DNA from: Afipia massiliensis
Lineage (GTDB): Bacteria > Pseudomonadota > Alphaproteobacteria > Rhizobiales > Xanthobacteraceae
Direction: 5' to 3'
DNA: 64,000 bases
Assembly: GCF_001006325.2 (NCBI RefSeq)
Contig: NZ_LBIA02000001.1
Location: forward strand, 3,845,501 to 3,909,500
In this document: piece by piece, positions 62,630 to 64,000 of the stretch
How positions within the stretch are numbered: the stretch's first letter is position 1
Layout of the letters: every line of letters starts with the position of its first letter
Made by a program: the position numbers and the translations under genes
The notes under the pieces: generated by a model
Told to the model about the DNA's origin: nothing
What the model saw: only the letters and a program-made list of their open reading frames with translations
Databases searched by the model: none

Positions 62630-63844
62630 TCATGCGGCCTTCGGTTGTGCGAGCGCGCGGCCAAACATCATGTCGCCGCGGATCGCTTCGATGGACGCCG
62701 TTGTCCTGATCAGTTCGAGGTACCAGAGCGCGTCCTGCGTATCGCCGACCAGGACCGCTCCCGTGAGGCGGCCGTCGGCCACCACAAGTTTCTTGTAGGT
62801 GCCACGCCGTTCGTCATTGAACACAAGCGTGTCGGTGTCGGTTTCACCGAGAAAATCGCCAGCCGAAAACACGCTGACGCCCGAGACTTTGAGGTTGGTG
62901 GAAACAACGCTGCCGGTGTACTGCGCCGAACGCCCCGCAAGGTGATCGGCCAGCACGCGGGCCTGCTCATAGGCGGGCTCGACAAGCCCGTAACACGTTC
63001 CGCGATGTTCGGCGCATTCGCCGAGCGCGAACACGTCGGCATGGCCGGTCCGTAACTGGTCATCGACGACGATGCCGCGATTGACCGGCACGCCGGCCTC
63101 TTTCGCCAGTGTGACGTTCGGCCGGATACCCGCGGCGAAGACCACGGCGTCGGCAGCAATCGTCCGCCCATCCGAAAGCTCGATGCCCTGCGTCGTATCC
63201 TCGCCGATGATCTGCTTGGTGTTGGCGCCAAGCAGAACTTCGATGCCCTTGCTCTCGACCAGCCGCTTCAGCAGCGCCGCCGCCGGCGCATCGAGCTGCC
63301 GCTCCATCAGGCGGTCCATCAGATGCAGCAGCGTCACCCTGGAGCCGGCCTTGGCGAGGCCATAGGCCGCTTCAAGGCCGAGCAATCCGCCGCCGACCAC
63401 CACGACACGCTTCTTCTCACGCGCAAGCTTGAGCAGAAGATCGACGTCGCGGCTGTCCCGGAACGTATGGACGCCCGGCAGGTCCGCGCCGGGCACATTC
63501 AGCCGGATCGCCGTCGAGCCGGTCGCGATGACCACTTTCGAGAACGGAACCGCCGCGCCGTTCGCGAGGTGAACCGTGCGCGCGTTCAGGTCGATCGAAT
63601 TGGCGGCGCAGCCATAGGTCAGCGTCACGCCGCGGTCGCGCCACCAGGATGCCGACCGCAACTCGATGTCCTGCGACGTGGTCTCGCCCGCCAGCACCGA
63701 CGACAACAGCACCCGATTGTAGGCGAGCCTCGGTTCGTCGCCGATCACGGCGATGGCGTAGCGGCCGAGCGCGCGCTTCGCCATCTCATCGACGAAGCGA
63801 GCGGCGGCCATTCCGTTACCGATGATGACAAGAGGTTCGCTCAT
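62630..63844 (-). CDS. NAD(P)/FAD-dependent oxidoreductase (NirB N-terminal-like)
   Basis: This 404-residue flavoprotein matches the FAD/NADH half of NirB or rubredoxin reductases. The FAD motif is IIGNGMAAARFVDE, the NAD motif VVVVGGGLLGLEAAYGL, and the second FAD motif is HADVFALGECAEHRG. It has no [2Fe-2S] or siroheme domain. It probably transfers NADH electrons to nirA or nasA. The start at 63844 is 9 bp after the ABC-gene stop, and its stop is 3 bp before nirA's start. Confidence 0.88.
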   Translation of the reverse strand: MSEPLVIIGNGMAAARFVDEMAKRALGRYAIAVIGDEPRLAYNRVLLSSVLAGETTSQDIELRSASWWRDRGVTLTYGCAANSIDLNARTVHLANGAAVPFSKVVIATGSTAIRLNVPGADLPGVHTFRDSRDVDLLLKLAREKKRVVVVGGGLLGLEAAYGLAKAGSRVTLLHLMDRLMERQLDAPAAALLKRLVESKGIEVLLGANTKQIIGEDTTQGIELSDGRTIAADAVVFAAGIRPNVTLAKEAGVPVNRGIVVDDQLRTGHADVFALGECAEHRGTCYGLVEPAYEQARVLADHLAGRSAQYTGSVVSTNLKVSGVSVFSAGDFLGETDTDTLVFNDERRGTYKKLVVADGRLTGAVLVGDTQDALWYLELIRTTASIEAIRGDMMFGRALAQPKAA

Positions 63845-63853
63845 GCCGCGCTC

Positions 63854-64000
63854 CTAAGCCGCCTCGACGAACCGATGACGCTCATAAAGGAACTCAAGCA
63901 CGCGCTGACGGCACTTGAGGTAGATCGGGTTGGCGGCAAGTTCGAGCCGCTTGCGCGGATGCGGCAGCGGCACTTCGAGCACCTCGCCGATCCGTGCGCT
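63854..64000 (-). CDS. nitrate ABC transporter ATP-binding protein (3' end only)
   Basis: The last 48 codons are present. They read ARIGEVLEVPLPHPRKRLEL and then YLKCRQRVLEFLYERHRFVE, the C-terminal end typical of NrtC/NrtD-type nitrate/nitrite or taurine-family ABC ATPases. The upstream part with the ATPase motifs is outside the window. It precedes the reductase genes on the same strand, which supports a nitrate-uptake role. Confidence 0.75.
   Translation of the reverse strand, partial: SARIGEVLEVPLPHPRKRLELAANPIYLKCRQRVLEFLYERHRFVEAA

Overview
The window looks like a piece of an alphaproteobacterial chromosome from the Nitrobacteraceae/Bradyrhizobiaceae (Bradyrhizobium, Afipia, Rhodopseudomonas or a relative). 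This rests on high GC, the gene order dacA-like–tmk–holB–metG–tatD–MBL, several small zinc-ribbon and DUF3551/DUF1272 proteins typical of that group, and short dispersed palindromes of a type common in those genomes. The species cannot be named from the sequence alone.

Layout. 1-5.4 kb: a partial mazG, the queuosine pair queC plus a YhhQ-type transporter, a crotonase, DUF1272, a thermonuclease and a GH13 alpha-glucosidase broken near its end by a TAG. 5.7-7.5 kb: a three-gene cluster around a DapA-like protein whose Schiff-base lysine is arginine. 7.7-18 kb: an acyl-CoA synthetase; the minus-strand housekeeping operon D,D-carboxypeptidase, tmk, holB, metG (with a 137-residue lysine-rich N-terminal tail), tatD and an MBL hydrolase; an epoxide-hydrolase-like protein; and an RlpA lipoprotein. 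18.7-20.5 kb: an outer-membrane barrel, tRNA-Ser(TGA), a zinc-ribbon protein and a cold-shock protein. 20.7-31.5 kb: a single giant repeat protein of about 3600 residues. 31.9-38.4 kb: a second outer-membrane barrel and many small proteins (zinc ribbon, PilZ, DUF3551, small membrane proteins), a 14-codon reading frame with a perfect Shine-Dalgarno, a damaged tRNA-Ser, a stand-alone DUF6537-like protein and a membrane protein with a cyclic-nucleotide-binding domain. 38.5-49.3 kb: an MBL hydrolase, a CHASE2 class III nucleotide cyclase, a type I secretion membrane-fusion protein and ABC transporter, and a second secreted repeat protein of 1390 residues, all on the minus strand. 49.8-53.2 kb: a LapG-like cysteine protease, two large palindromes, an SDR and an RraA-like protein. 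53.4-56 kb: the 5-oxoprolinase genes pxpB, pxpC and pxpA. 56-64 kb: assimilatory nitrate and nitrite reduction (nasA, small membrane protein, flavoprotein reductase, nirA, FAD reductase, end of a nitrate ABC ATPase gene).

The most interesting region is 20.7-50.7 kb. It encodes two large secreted proteins that share an unusual N-terminal arrangement (a short prefix module, an Ala-Ala-Gly linker and a FecR domain), a type I exporter, a periplasmic LapG-like protease, a membrane cyclase and a membrane cyclic-nucleotide receptor resembling Popeye-domain proteins. I infer a surface-adhesin system whose retention or release could depend on cAMP or cGMP rather than on LapD and c-di-GMP. No LapD-like gene and no TolC-like gene is present in the window.
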